Source: an uncultured Austwickia sp.
Lineage (GTDB): Bacteria > Actinomycetota > Actinomycetes > Actinomycetales > Dermatophilaceae
Direction: 5' to 3'
DNA: 11,308 bases
Assembly: GCA_934678955.1 (NCBI GenBank)
Contig: CAKUSI010000103.1
Location: 1-11,308, forward strand
Positions 1-6,492 of the stretch are shown piece by piece (position 1 is the first letter of the stretch; each line of letters starts with the position of its first letter). The notes under the pieces are model-generated. The model was not told where the DNA came from, ran no database searches, and worked only from the letters and a program-made list of their open reading frames with translations. The translations under genes and the position numbers were made by a program.

Positions 1-108
1 GGTCAGGGCGCGCTGGGCGCGGGCACCGGCGCGCCGGGCGCCGGCTTCGACCCGGCGACCTTCGACCCCAGCAAGCTCCCCAAGGGGTTCGACAAGTTCC
101 TGAAGTAG
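1..108 (+). CDS. ffh: Signal recognition particle protein Ffh, C-terminal tail (partial)
   Basis: Only the last 35 codons and a TAG stop (106-108) are in the window. The peptide is a Gly/Ala-rich linker followed by FDPSKLPKGFDKFLK. An LPxGF-x-KFLK ending after a Gly/Pro-rich stretch is typical of actinobacterial Ffh, the SRP GTPase that binds 4.5S RNA and signal sequences and targets ribosomes to FtsY at the membrane. The NG GTPase domain and Met-rich M domain lie outside the window, so the call rests on the tail plus position: in actinomycetes ffh sits upstream of an amidohydrolase gene and the rpsP-rimM-trmD-rplS cluster, as here. It is convergent with the next gene, 21 bp away, and I see no obvious terminator hairpin between them. 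Confidence 0.8.
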   Translation, partial: GQGALGAGTGAPGAGFDPATFDPSKLPKGFDKFLK

Positions 109-129
109 GGATGCGCCCCTGCTCGCGGC

Positions 130-1035
130 TCACGCGCGGCCGAGGATCACCTGCGCCATGTCGTTCAGAGCTGCGCGCGCTTCGGGGGTCCACACCGCCA
201 TGGGGTAAACGTGCGGTGCGCCGGGCACGTCGAAGAGTCGGGTCGGCGTGCCGGCCTCGCGTGCCTTCTCGGCGAACAGGCGGGCGTCGGGGGCCAGGAT
301 GTCGGCGCCGCCCTGATAGACGGTGATCGGCGGTAGCCCGCTCAGGCGGTCATACAGGGGGCTCACCAAAGGGTCGGTCGTCGCCCGGTCGCCCGCCCAC
401 GCGCGCCCGGCCGCCACCAGGCGATTGCACTGCAACATCACGTCGACGGGATCGAGCTCCCAGGCGTCCGGGTTCGCCATCGACAGATCGACCCACGGCG
501 CGACGAGCGCCACCGCGTCGATCGTGGGGCCGCCGAGGTCGCGGGCCCGGATGGCCTGAGCCATCGCCAGCGCGCCCCCGGCCGAATCACCGCCGACGAC
601 CAGGCGTGCGCGCAGGTCGCCGACCGGCGCGGCCAGGCGCTCGTTCAGGGCGTCGATCAACGGGAGGGTGTCGTCGAAGCGGTAGTCCGGCGCCAACGCG
701 TAGCTGGGCACGACCAACGTCGCCCCCGATCGCCGCTGCAGTCGGTCGAGCATCAGCCAGTGGGCCGGGTTCAGCGGGTCGATGAAACCGCCGCCGTGCC
801 AATAGACCAGGACGGTGCGCGTCGCGCCCGACACCGGCGCCATCCACAGGACCGGGCGGCCGGCCACCTCCCACCGGGAAGTGGCCGTGCGGGACCGGAG
901 ACCGCGGTGGGGGATCGCCTCACGACGGTTCGGATCCAGCACCGCGGCCAGCTGGTCGGGAGCGTGGTCGGCGCCCCCGGCCGCGTGGACGACGACGCCG
1001 ATCAACGTCCGGGTGAGGGTCATGCTCAGGCTCAC
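130..1035 (-). CDS. Alpha/beta hydrolase, HSL (family IV) esterase type
   Basis: A 301-residue serine hydrolase of the hormone-sensitive-lipase/bacterial family IV esterase type. The oxyanion motif HGGGF is at about residues 80-84, the nucleophile elbow GDSAGG at about 149-154 (Ser151), the acid is probably Asp245 in GGADIL and the base His275 in GAPHVYP, so all catalytic parts are present. There is no signal peptide, so it is probably cytoplasmic. Substrates of this family are short-chain acyl esters or amides; the real substrate cannot be read from sequence. I chose GTG at 1035 because a GGGAGG Shine-Dalgarno (1041-1046, minus strand) sits 5 nt upstream. The in-frame GTG at 1041 overlaps that site, and the ATG at 1023 is too far from it. 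It lies 84 bp downstream of the PLP lyase on the same strand and is probably co-transcribed with it. Confidence 0.88.
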   Translation of the reverse strand: MSLSMTLTRTLIGVVVHAAGGADHAPDQLAAVLDPNRREAIPHRGLRSRTATSRWEVAGRPVLWMAPVSGATRTVLVYWHGGGFIDPLNPAHWLMLDRLQRRSGATLVVPSYALAPDYRFDDTLPLIDALNERLAAPVGDLRARLVVGGDSAGGALAMAQAIRARDLGGPTIDAVALVAPWVDLSMANPDAWELDPVDVMLQCNRLVAAGRAWAGDRATTDPLVSPLYDRLSGLPPITVYQGGADILAPDARLFAEKAREAGTPTRLFDVPGAPHVYPMAVWTPEARAALNDMAQVILGRA

Positions 1036-1040
1036 GTGCA

Positions 1041-1046
1041 CCTCCC
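1041..1046 (-). promoter_or_regulatory. Shine-Dalgarno deciding the hydrolase start
   Basis: GGGAGG on the minus strand, 5 nt before the GTG at 1035. It excludes the upstream GTG at 1041, which would overlap the site, and makes the ATG at 1023 unlikely (17 nt away). Confidence 0.65.
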
Positions 1047-1119
1047 GTCACGACTTCTGCCGAGCATGCCCCACGGCGCGGTATCAGTGAAGGCGTGTCC
1101 GCCCGCCCGAGGGACTCCG

Positions 1120-2568
1120 TCAGAGGCTGTCCCCGAAGTCCGTGCGGAACTCCGCCAGCAGGCGTTCCTGCCAGTCGCCGATCGGTTCGAGGCGACCGTA
1201 GAAGAAGCGCAACACCTCGGGCTCCTCCACCCACCGCAGACCGCCGATGATGTGTCGCACGGAGTGCAGCCAGGCGATCCGGTCGACGGCGTAGGACACC
1301 TGCGACAGCGTGAAGACCCGGCGCGGCATGGCCAGGCGCACCAGCTCCATCTCGGCCATCGGCTCGGTCCCGTCCTCCTCGCGCTGCTCCGAGACCGTGC
1401 CGCGCTCCATGCCGCGCACGCCGGAGGCGAGATAGATGGCGGCGGCGAGGGCGCCGCCGGGGTATTGGTCCTGGGGCACGTGGTCGAGGAAACGCATCGC
1501 GTCGACGTGACACCCGAGCCCCCCGGCGGGGGTGATGACCGGCACGCCCCGCTTTGCCAGCTCGGCCACCATGTGCTCGATGAACTGCGGACCCTGGCAG
1601 ATGTTGTCCTCGTCGAGGAGCTCGTCGAGCCCGATCGTCATGGCCTCCATCTCACGCACCGACATGCCGCCGTACGTGAGGAACCCTTCGAACAGCGGCA
1701 CCAGGCCGCGCATCTTGCGGTAGACCTCTTCGTCCCGCACCAGGATGCCGCCACCGCGGGCGCAGGTGATCTTGCGCGCGGAGAAATAAAAGATGTCGCA
1801 GAGGTCGGCGATCTCACGGGCAATCTGGGCGATGGACTTGCCCTGCTCAGAGGACTCGCGGCTGGCGATGAACCACAGGTTGTCGCTCAGCAGGCTGCCG
1901 TCCATCACGAGCAGCAGGCCGTGCTCGTCACACACCTGCCGGATGTCGCGCAGGTTCTGCAGACTGTGCGGCTGTCCGCCGATCAGGTTCGTGCCGGTCT
2001 CCAGCCGGACGAACGGAATACGCTCGACACCGACCTCGGCGATGAGTGCGCGCAGCTTGTCGATGTCCATGTTGCCCTTGAACGGGAACTGCGAATCGAC
2101 CTTGAGCCCCTCGTCGGTGTAGAGCTCCTCCACCCGGCCGCCCGCGAGCACGATGTGCGCCTTGGTGGTCGTGAAGTGGTAGTTCATCGGAACCACGGAC
2201 CCCGGCGTGACCAGCGTCCGGCAGAGGATGTGCTCGGCGGCGCGGCCCTGGTGGGCGGGCAGGAAGTACGGCATTCCGAAGACCTCGACCAGCTTGTCGT
2301 ACAGGCGCTCGAACGTCGCCGACCCCGCGTAGCTGTCGTCCGCGACGAGCATGGCGGCCTGCTGGCGGTCGCTCATCGCGTTCACACCCGAGTCGGTCAG
2401 CATGTCCATGAAGACGTCGGCGTTGCGCAGCAGGAACGTGTTGTTGCCCGCGTCGGCGATGGCCTGCGCGCGTCGCTCGATCGGGGGCAGGTGCAGCTTC
2501 TGCACGATCCGCACCTTGTGCATCTCGAGGGGGATCTGCTCGCCGCTGGAGAACTTGACCTGTGCCAT
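1120..2568 (-). CDS. Tyrosine phenol-lyase/tryptophanase-like PLP enzyme (beta-eliminating lyase)
   Basis: A 482-residue fold-type I PLP enzyme of the beta-eliminating lyase family, near the usual 456-471. Family landmarks in order: NTFLL (43-47), LTDSGVNAMSD (57-67), SYAGS with Tyr80 matching the phenol-lyase general acid (79-83), HQGR (106-109), FTTT (132-135), TNLIGGQP (193-200), PLP-binding Lys266 in SARK (263-266), EGFLTYGG (294-301), GVRGMERG (383-390), LRFF (453-456). The Arg of MERG and the Phe pair of LRFF match tyrosine phenol-lyase rather than tryptophanase (IG and LRHF there). Next to the cofactor it departs from both: SGKK/SAKK has become SARK, and DATR/DSAR has become DGSL at 223-226, losing the Arg near the PLP 3'-OH. 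Cleavage of a beta-substituted amino acid to pyruvate and ammonia is the family reaction; the substrate is unknown and I would not call it TnaA. Start ATG 2568 has GAAGG just upstream; the frame stays open further but without family similarity. Confidence 0.85.
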   Translation of the reverse strand: MAQVKFSSGEQIPLEMHKVRIVQKLHLPPIERRAQAIADAGNNTFLLRNADVFMDMLTDSGVNAMSDRQQAAMLVADDSYAGSATFERLYDKLVEVFGMPYFLPAHQGRAAEHILCRTLVTPGSVVPMNYHFTTTKAHIVLAGGRVEELYTDEGLKVDSQFPFKGNMDIDKLRALIAEVGVERIPFVRLETGTNLIGGQPHSLQNLRDIRQVCDEHGLLLVMDGSLLSDNLWFIASRESSEQGKSIAQIAREIADLCDIFYFSARKITCARGGGILVRDEEVYRKMRGLVPLFEGFLTYGGMSVREMEAMTIGLDELLDEDNICQGPQFIEHMVAELAKRGVPVITPAGGLGCHVDAMRFLDHVPQDQYPGGALAAAIYLASGVRGMERGTVSEQREEDGTEPMAEMELVRLAMPRRVFTLSQVSYAVDRIAWLHSVRHIIGGLRWVEEPEVLRFFYGRLEPIGDWQERLLAEFRTDFGDSL

Positions 2569-2666
2569 GACGCCTTCTTCGCCGCCTCTTCGTCGTCCCG
2601 ATCGAACTGCCGCCCGGGCCGAACCAGCCGGGGCGCGCCGGCGGCAGCGCCGCGCGGCCGGGACCA

Positions 2667-2672
2667 ACCCTA
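2667..2672 (-). promoter_or_regulatory. Weak candidate -10 for the lyase gene
   Basis: On the minus strand the hexamer TAGGGT fits the actinobacterial TAnnnT -10 pattern about 100 nt upstream of the lyase start. No good -35 is visible at 17 nt, so this is only a candidate. Confidence 0.25.
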
Positions 2673-2714
2673 GAGCGGGTGGGAGCCTGCCAGAGGGCGG
2701 CTCGCGGGATGAAT

Positions 2715-2741
2715 CGGCGGCGCGCCGGGGAGGCGCCGCCG
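2715..2741. repeat. 9-bp perfect inverted repeat in the divergent intergenic region
   Basis: CGGCGGCGC (2715-2723) and its exact reverse complement GCGCCGCCG (2733-2741) flank a 9-nt spacer. It lies between the two divergent genes, 59 bp from the amidohydrolase start. It could be a regulator binding site or an RNA hairpin, but GC-only palindromes are common by chance in DNA of this composition. Confidence 0.4.
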
Positions 2742-2787
2742 CGAGGCCGACCCGCCGAAGGTAGGTCACCGGCGCGCGGCGCGCGGG

Positions 2788-2793
2788 TAGGTT
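2788..2793 (+). promoter_or_regulatory. Candidate -10 box of a leaderless promoter for the amidohydrolase
   Basis: TAGGTT matches TAnnnT and is followed by 6 nt and then the ATG at 2800. That is the spacing expected when transcription starts at the start codon itself, as is common in actinobacteria. There is no Shine-Dalgarno before this ATG, which fits leaderless expression. No convincing -35 is seen. Confidence 0.45.
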
Positions 2794-2799
2794 GCCCTC

Positions 2800-3888
2800 A
2801 TGAGTGCCGCGGCCCTGCAGGTCACCGGACGGATCCGGGTGGACGGCGAGCGGATCCTCGATCGCTTGTGGATCCTCGACGGACGGGTCTCGTTCAGCCC
2901 GCCTAGCTCGGGCGAGGTCGAAACCGTGCGCGGGTTCGCGATCCCCGGGCTGGTCGACGCTCACGCCCACGTCGGCCTGGAGGAGACCGGGGCCGTGGGA
3001 CGGGAGCGGACGGAGGCGCATGCGCTCGCCGAGAGAGATGCGGGGGTCCTGCTGATCCGGGACGCCGGCTCCTGCGCCGACACGGCCTGGATCCACGAAC
3101 GGGAGGACCTGCCGCGGCTGATCCGTGCGGGTCGGCACGTCGCCCGGCCCAAGCGATACGTCCCCGGTTTTGCCCATGAGATCGAACCCGACGACCTCGT
3201 GGCCCAGGTCCGCGCCGAGGCCCGGGCCGGGGACGGCTGGGTGAAGCTCGTCGGCGACTGGATCGACCGCGACCGCGGTGATCTCGGGCCTCTCTGGCCC
3301 CGGGAGGTGCTGGCTGCGGCGGTCGCGGCCGCCCACGAAGAGGGCGCGCGGGTGACGGCGCACTGCTTCGCCGAGGAATCCCTCGCCGACCTCGCCGCCG
3401 CGGGCGCCGACTGCGCGGAGCACGCGACGGGCCTCGTGACCGACACCATCGAGGCGTTCGCGGCCGCCGGGACCGCGATCGTCCCCACGCTCATCAACAC
3501 GCTGAACTTTCCCTCCTTCGCCGCGGCGGGGCGGCCGCGGTTCCCGTCCTACGCGGCCCACATGCTCGACCTACACGCGCGGCGCTACGACACGGTCAGC
3601 GCGGCCCACGAAGCCGGGATCCCGATCTATGCCGGGACGGACGCGGGCGGGCAGCAGAAGCACGGGTTGATCGCGTACGAGGTCCTGGAGCTGGCGAGGA
3701 CCCGGATGAGCGACGTGGACGCACTGGGGGCGGCGTCATGGGCGGCTCGGAAGTGGCTCGGTCGGCCCGGGCTCGAGGAGGGTGCCGAAGCGGATCTGGT
3801 CGTCTACCTCGACGACCCGCTGGAGGATCTGCGCGTGCTCGCCCGACCGCACCGAATGCTGCTGCGCGGGCGTCCCGTCCGCGGATGA
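2800..3888 (+). CDS. Amidohydrolase family protein (imidazolonepropionase-like)
   Basis: A 362-residue metal-dependent hydrolase of the amidohydrolase superfamily. After a short beta-sandwich segment the sequence enters the barrel at GLVDAHAH (50-57, metal ligands His55 and His57). It continues with WVKL (Lys149, possible carboxylated Lys or equivalent), TAHCF (His188), EHATG (His208) and GTDAGG (Asp281, the usual metal/catalytic Asp). The C-terminal AxxxG...EGAEADLVVY...DPLEDL segment is the usual return to the composite beta domain. The family hydrolyses cyclic amides, ureas or related C-N bonds; the substrate here is not known. An amidohydrolase between ffh and rpsP is a recurring actinobacterial arrangement (for example Rv2915c beside ffh in Mycobacterium tuberculosis), which supports it as part of the ancestral neighbourhood. 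Its TGA overlaps the ATG of the next gene. Confidence 0.88.
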   Translation: MSAAALQVTGRIRVDGERILDRLWILDGRVSFSPPSSGEVETVRGFAIPGLVDAHAHVGLEETGAVGRERTEAHALAERDAGVLLIRDAGSCADTAWIHEREDLPRLIRAGRHVARPKRYVPGFAHEIEPDDLVAQVRAEARAGDGWVKLVGDWIDRDRGDLGPLWPREVLAAAVAAAHEEGARVTAHCFAEESLADLAAAGADCAEHATGLVTDTIEAFAAAGTAIVPTLINTLNFPSFAAAGRPRFPSYAAHMLDLHARRYDTVSAAHEAGIPIYAGTDAGGQQKHGLIAYEVLELARTRMSDVDALGAASWAARKWLGRPGLEEGAEADLVVYLDDPLEDLRVLARPHRMLLRGRPVRG

Positions 3889-4838
3889 CCGAGCCGTCCG
3901 GCCCGGAACCGTTCTGCGCCACGGGTGAGCGCGTGCGGGTCGCTCCCGTCACGCGGGGCGACCTCGAGCCCTACCGCCAGGCCGTCGAGACATCGCGACA
4001 CCGCCTCGCCCGGTGGAACCCCGTCGACCCCGAGGATCTGGAGCGGCATCTGCGGTTCCAGTCCAGCGGTCACCGGACGTTCATCATCCACGCCCTCCAG
4101 CCCGCCGGAGCGCACGGGATCGTGGGGCGGGTCAACGTGACCGGGGTCGTGCGGGGCCGCGCGTTCAGCGCCCAACTCGGCTACGACGCCTACGACCCGT
4201 ACGTCGGGCAGGGGCTGTTCGTGCAAGGCCTGCGCCTGGTCGTCGGCCTGGCGCTCGCGCCCGAGCCGCTTGGGATGGGGATGCACCGGCTGGAGGCGGC
4301 TGTGCAGCCCGGCAACGTGACCTCAGCGGGGGTCCTGCGTTCCCTGGGATTCCGGACGCGCGGCGACTGGCCCGCTTACCTGTGGCTCCCCGACGAGCGG
4401 GGCCGCTCGGACTGGCGCGACCACCTCGTCTTCGGGATCGTCGCGTCGGAATGGCCGCCACCCGCCTACGATCTGGCGCCGCCGGATCCTCCCGTGGTGG
4501 CGCTGTCGCCCGGGGACGAGGCGATCGGCGCCAGGGTGGCGGCCGAGCTGTCGGTGCCTCTGCTACGGGCCGCGCTCCTGGAGTCCTTGGGGGCGCAGGG
4601 CTGCGCGTCGCTGCTGGCCGACTCTCCCGGCGCGGTGCTGCTGGTCCCGGACGACTGGCCTCTTCGCGACGTGCTGCGCAAGGCCGGCTACCGGCCGGAC
4701 CGCGCGCTGGACGGGCGCGCTCTGACGCCGGGCCGGAGCAGACGCGAGCCCCGCAGCCGGGAGGATGTCGCCCTTGCCTGCCGGTTGGCCCTGCAGGCCA
4801 GGGCGGTCGCGCGGGGCAGCCTGCCCGCCGGGAGGTGA
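3885..4838 (+). CDS. GNAT N-acetyltransferase (RimJ/RimL type) with C-terminal extension
   Basis: A 317-residue protein. Residues about 15-188 read as a RimJ/RimL-type GNAT fold: RVRVAPVTRGDLEPY at the N-terminus, LGYDAYDPYVGQGLFVQGL in the acetyl-CoA region (98-116), then MHRLEAAVQPGN and SAGVLRSLGFRTRGDW (about 133-162). The acetyl-CoA loop is V-G-Q-G-L rather than the usual R-G-x-G, so it is slightly degenerate. After a Pro-rich linker (about 190-203), residues 204-317 form an extra Ala/Leu-rich region I do not recognise, ending in an Arg-rich tail. Start ATG 3885 overlaps the amidohydrolase stop (ATGA), so the pair is probably translationally coupled; no separate Shine-Dalgarno is seen. 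RimJ/RimL proteins acetylate protein N-termini, but many relatives act on small amines, and the target here is unknown. Confidence 0.82.
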   Translation: MTEPSGPEPFCATGERVRVAPVTRGDLEPYRQAVETSRHRLARWNPVDPEDLERHLRFQSSGHRTFIIHALQPAGAHGIVGRVNVTGVVRGRAFSAQLGYDAYDPYVGQGLFVQGLRLVVGLALAPEPLGMGMHRLEAAVQPGNVTSAGVLRSLGFRTRGDWPAYLWLPDERGRSDWRDHLVFGIVASEWPPPAYDLAPPDPPVVALSPGDEAIGARVAAELSVPLLRAALLESLGAQGCASLLADSPGAVLLVPDDWPLRDVLRKAGYRPDRALDGRALTPGRSRREPRSREDVALACRLALQARAVARGSLPAGR

Positions 4839-4864
4839 GGTGCGAGGAGGAGGTACGGGCTCGC

Positions 4865-4881
4865 GTCTGGCACAATGGCAC
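4865..4881 (+). promoter_or_regulatory. Promoter-like element upstream of rpsP, shared with rplS
   Basis: GTCTGGCACAATGGCAC. A copy differing at one position lies at 7786-7802 before rplS, and both begin exactly 165 nt before the start codon. TGGCACAAT resembles an extended -10 (TG-n-nAnnnT), which would put the transcription start near 4883 and give a leader of roughly 145 nt. No TTGACA-like -35 is visible. Promoter function is inferred. Confidence 0.5.
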
Positions 4882-5029
4882 GCGTATCCGTGCCCGCGGG
4901 ACCCTCTCACCCCTCGGCGCGGCTTGAAAAGCCCGTCCACCGGCGGTCCCCACGCGGGTCAGGTCCGGGCTCACCCGTAGCTGATCGGGCTCGCCCGTCA
5001 CCAGATCCATCGAAGGAGAGACCACCCTC
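4882..5029 (+). promoter_or_regulatory. Probable 5' leader of the rpsP operon
   Basis: A gene-free stretch between the promoter-like element and the rpsP GTG. It holds a near-identical direct repeat, CGGGCTCACCCGT (4966-4978) and CGGGCTCGCCCGT (4986-4998), spaced by 20 nt start to start. Each copy can fold into a short CGGGC/GCCCG-like stem. GAAGGAGAG (5012-5020) is the ribosome binding site. The layout would suit post-transcriptional control of a ribosomal protein operon, but I cannot match it to a described leader. Confidence 0.4.
5012..5020 (+). promoter_or_regulatory. Strong Shine-Dalgarno of rpsP
   Basis: GAAGGAGAG, 9 nt before GTG 5030. It fixes the rpsP start and excludes the longer upstream reading frames. 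Confidence 0.8.
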
Positions 5030-5608
5030 GTGGCCGTCAAGATTCGCCTCAAGCGCATGGGCAAGATCCGTGCGCCGTATTACCGCGTCGTCGTCATGGA
5101 CTCGCGCACCAAGCGCGACGGTCGGGCGATCGAGGAGATCGGGAAGTACCACCCCACCCACGAGCCGTCTGTGATCGACATCGACGGGGAGCGCGCCCGT
5201 TACTGGCTGAGCGTCGGCGCCCAGCCGACCGAGCAGGTCGAGGCGCTGCTGAAGATCACGGGCGACTGGCAGAAGTTCAAGGGCGTCGAGGGCGCCGAGG
5301 GGACTCTCAAGCCGCAGCCGAGCAAGCCGTCGAAGAAGGAGCTGTACGAGGCCGCGATGGCCGTCGCCGGCAAGGCCGACGACGAATTCGCCAAGGCTGG
5401 TCCGACCACCCGCAAGAAGGCGGCCAAGCCCGAGGCGGCGAAGGAGGAGGCCCCGGCCGAGGTGGCGAAGGACGAGGCTCCGGCCGAGGCCGATGCTCCG
5501 GAGGCCGCCCCCGAGGCCGCGACGCCGGCGGCCGACGCCGCTGCCGAGGCGCCCGAGGAGGCCGCGCCGGTCGCGGAGTCCTCGGACGAGGCCCCGGCCG
5601 AGGCGTGA
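5030..5608 (+). CDS. rpsP: 30S ribosomal protein S16 with long acidic tail
   Basis: Residues 1-85 are a textbook S16: [61 protein letters not shown]16 binds 16S rRNA in the body of the 30S subunit and helps its assembly. The rest (about 86-192) is an Ala/Glu/Pro/Lys low-complexity tail, making 192 residues compared with about 82 in E. coli. Actinobacterial S16 proteins often have such tails, though this one is long. Start is GTG, set by the GAAGGAGAG site. Its stop overlaps khpA (GTGA). It heads the operon rpsP-khpA-rimM-trmD. Confidence 0.97.
   Translation: MAVKIRLKRMGKIRAPYYRVVVMDSRTKRDGRAIEEIGKYHPTHEPSVIDIDGERARYWLSVGAQPTEQVEALLKITGDWQKFKGVEGAEGTLKPQPSKPSKKELYEAAMAVAGKADDEFAKAGPTTRKKAAKPEAAKEEAPAEVAKDEAPAEADAPEAAPEAATPAADAAAEAPEEAAPVAESSDEAPAEA
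5438..5491 (+). repeat. Imperfect 27-bp tandem duplication in the S16 tail
   Basis: Two adjacent 27-bp units (5438-5464 and 5465-5491) encode AKEEAPAEV and AKDEAPAEA. They differ at four bases by my alignment. The tail appears to have grown by in-frame duplication. Confidence 0.65.
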
Positions 5609-5853
5609 GCGTGATCGAGGAGGCCCTGGAGCACCTGGTCCGGGGCATCGTCGACCACGACGAGGACGTGGTGGTCCGACACCGGGAGTTGCGCCGCGGT
5701 GACGTGCTCGAGGTGCGGGTACACCCCGATGACCTGGGTCGCGTCATCGGGCGATCCGGCCGGACGGCGAGTGCCCTGCGGACGGTCATCTCCGCGCTCG
5801 CGAACGGCAAGCCGATCAGGGTCGACATCGTCGACACCGACCGGCTCCGCTGA
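5605..5853 (+). CDS. khpA: KH-domain RNA-binding protein KhpA (YlqC family)
   Basis: An 82-residue protein made of one KH domain. The diagnostic GxxG loop is GRSG (49-52) in [19 protein letters not shown], with beta strands VLEVRVHPD before it and IRVDIVD after it. KhpA is a small RNA-binding protein, in other bacteria a partner of KhpB and involved in RNA and cell-envelope control. In actinomycetes it is almost always found between rpsP and rimM (Rv2908c position in M. tuberculosis). I take GTG 5605 as start because it overlaps the rpsP stop (GTGA); GTG 5611 is a possible alternative two codons later. The gap to rimM is 18 bp. Confidence 0.93.
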   Translation: MSVIEEALEHLVRGIVDHDEDVVVRHRELRRGDVLEVRVHPDDLGRVIGRSGRTASALRTVISALANGKPIRVDIVDTDRLR

Positions 5854-5871
5854 CGTCGGCGGAGCACGCCC

Positions 5872-6489
5872 GTGCCCGCACCGGCGCAGGTCGTCGTGGC
5901 CCGTATCGGTCGCCCGCACGGGCTGCGCGGAGAGGTCACCGTGCAGGTCCATACGGACTCGCCCCGCGGCCGGTTCGTCGCGGGCGCCTCGTTCGGCACC
6001 GAACCGGACGTCGGGCTTCTGACGCTCCAGAGCGCCAGGGTCCACCAGGGTGTGTGGCTGCTTGCCTTTGCAGGGCGCACCGATCGGGACGCGGCGCAGG
6101 CGCTGCGCGGAACCCGGCTCACCGTGGACTCGCGGAGCCCGGGCGCGGCGGGCGAACCCGCAGTTCCGATCGACGTGTCGGACGCCGCGCGGGAGACCGC
6201 CCCGGTGGACGATCTCGCGCCGCCGGAGCAGGGCCTCGACCTGGCCGACGACGGCTGGTATCCGCAGGAGTTGGTCGGGCTGAGCGTCCACGACCTCCAG
6301 GGGCACCGGATCGGCGAGGTGGTCGGGCTCGAACTGCGCGGGGCCCAGGATCTGCTGGAGGTCCGGCTGGACGACGGTCGGACCGGCCGGGTGCCGTTCG
6401 TGACTGCGCTGGTGCCCGTCGTCGACCCCGCGGGCGGCCGGGTGGTCATCGACCCACCGACCGGGTTGTTCGATCTCGAAACGGGGTGA
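5872..6489 (+). CDS. rimM: Ribosome maturation factor RimM
   Basis: A 205-residue RimM, which binds ribosomal protein S19 and helps mature the 3' (head) domain of the 30S subunit. The N-terminal RimM domain opens with VVVARIGRPHGLRGEVTV (7-24), and FAGRTDRDAAQALRGTRLTVD closes it. The C-terminal PRC-barrel starts around WYPQELVGLSVHD (129-141) and ends VPFVTALVPVVD, IDPPTGLFDL. It is longer than E. coli RimM (182), mainly through an acidic linker of about 40 residues (about 88-127) between the two domains. Start is GTG 5872 with a GGCGGAG-like site upstream. Only 3 bp separate its stop from trmD, so the two are surely co-translated. Confidence 0.95.
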   Translation: MPAPAQVVVARIGRPHGLRGEVTVQVHTDSPRGRFVAGASFGTEPDVGLLTLQSARVHQGVWLLAFAGRTDRDAAQALRGTRLTVDSRSPGAAGEPAVPIDVSDAARETAPVDDLAPPEQGLDLADDGWYPQELVGLSVHDLQGHRIGEVVGLELRGAQDLLEVRLDDGRTGRVPFVTALVPVVDPAGGRVVIDPPTGLFDLETG

Positions 6490-6492
6490 GCC

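Noticed and set aside
760..2673. Long plus-strand ORF of 637 codons
   Set aside because: Antisense to the hydrolase and the PLP lyase, which have clear family motifs. The translation is His/Arg/Asp-rich without recognisable domains, as usual for shadow frames in GC-rich DNA.
2569..3561. N-terminal extension of the lyase frame through the amidohydrolase
   Set aside because: The extra 331 residues are antisense to the amidohydrolase and unlike any lyase N-terminus. ATG 2568 begins a peptide of normal family length.
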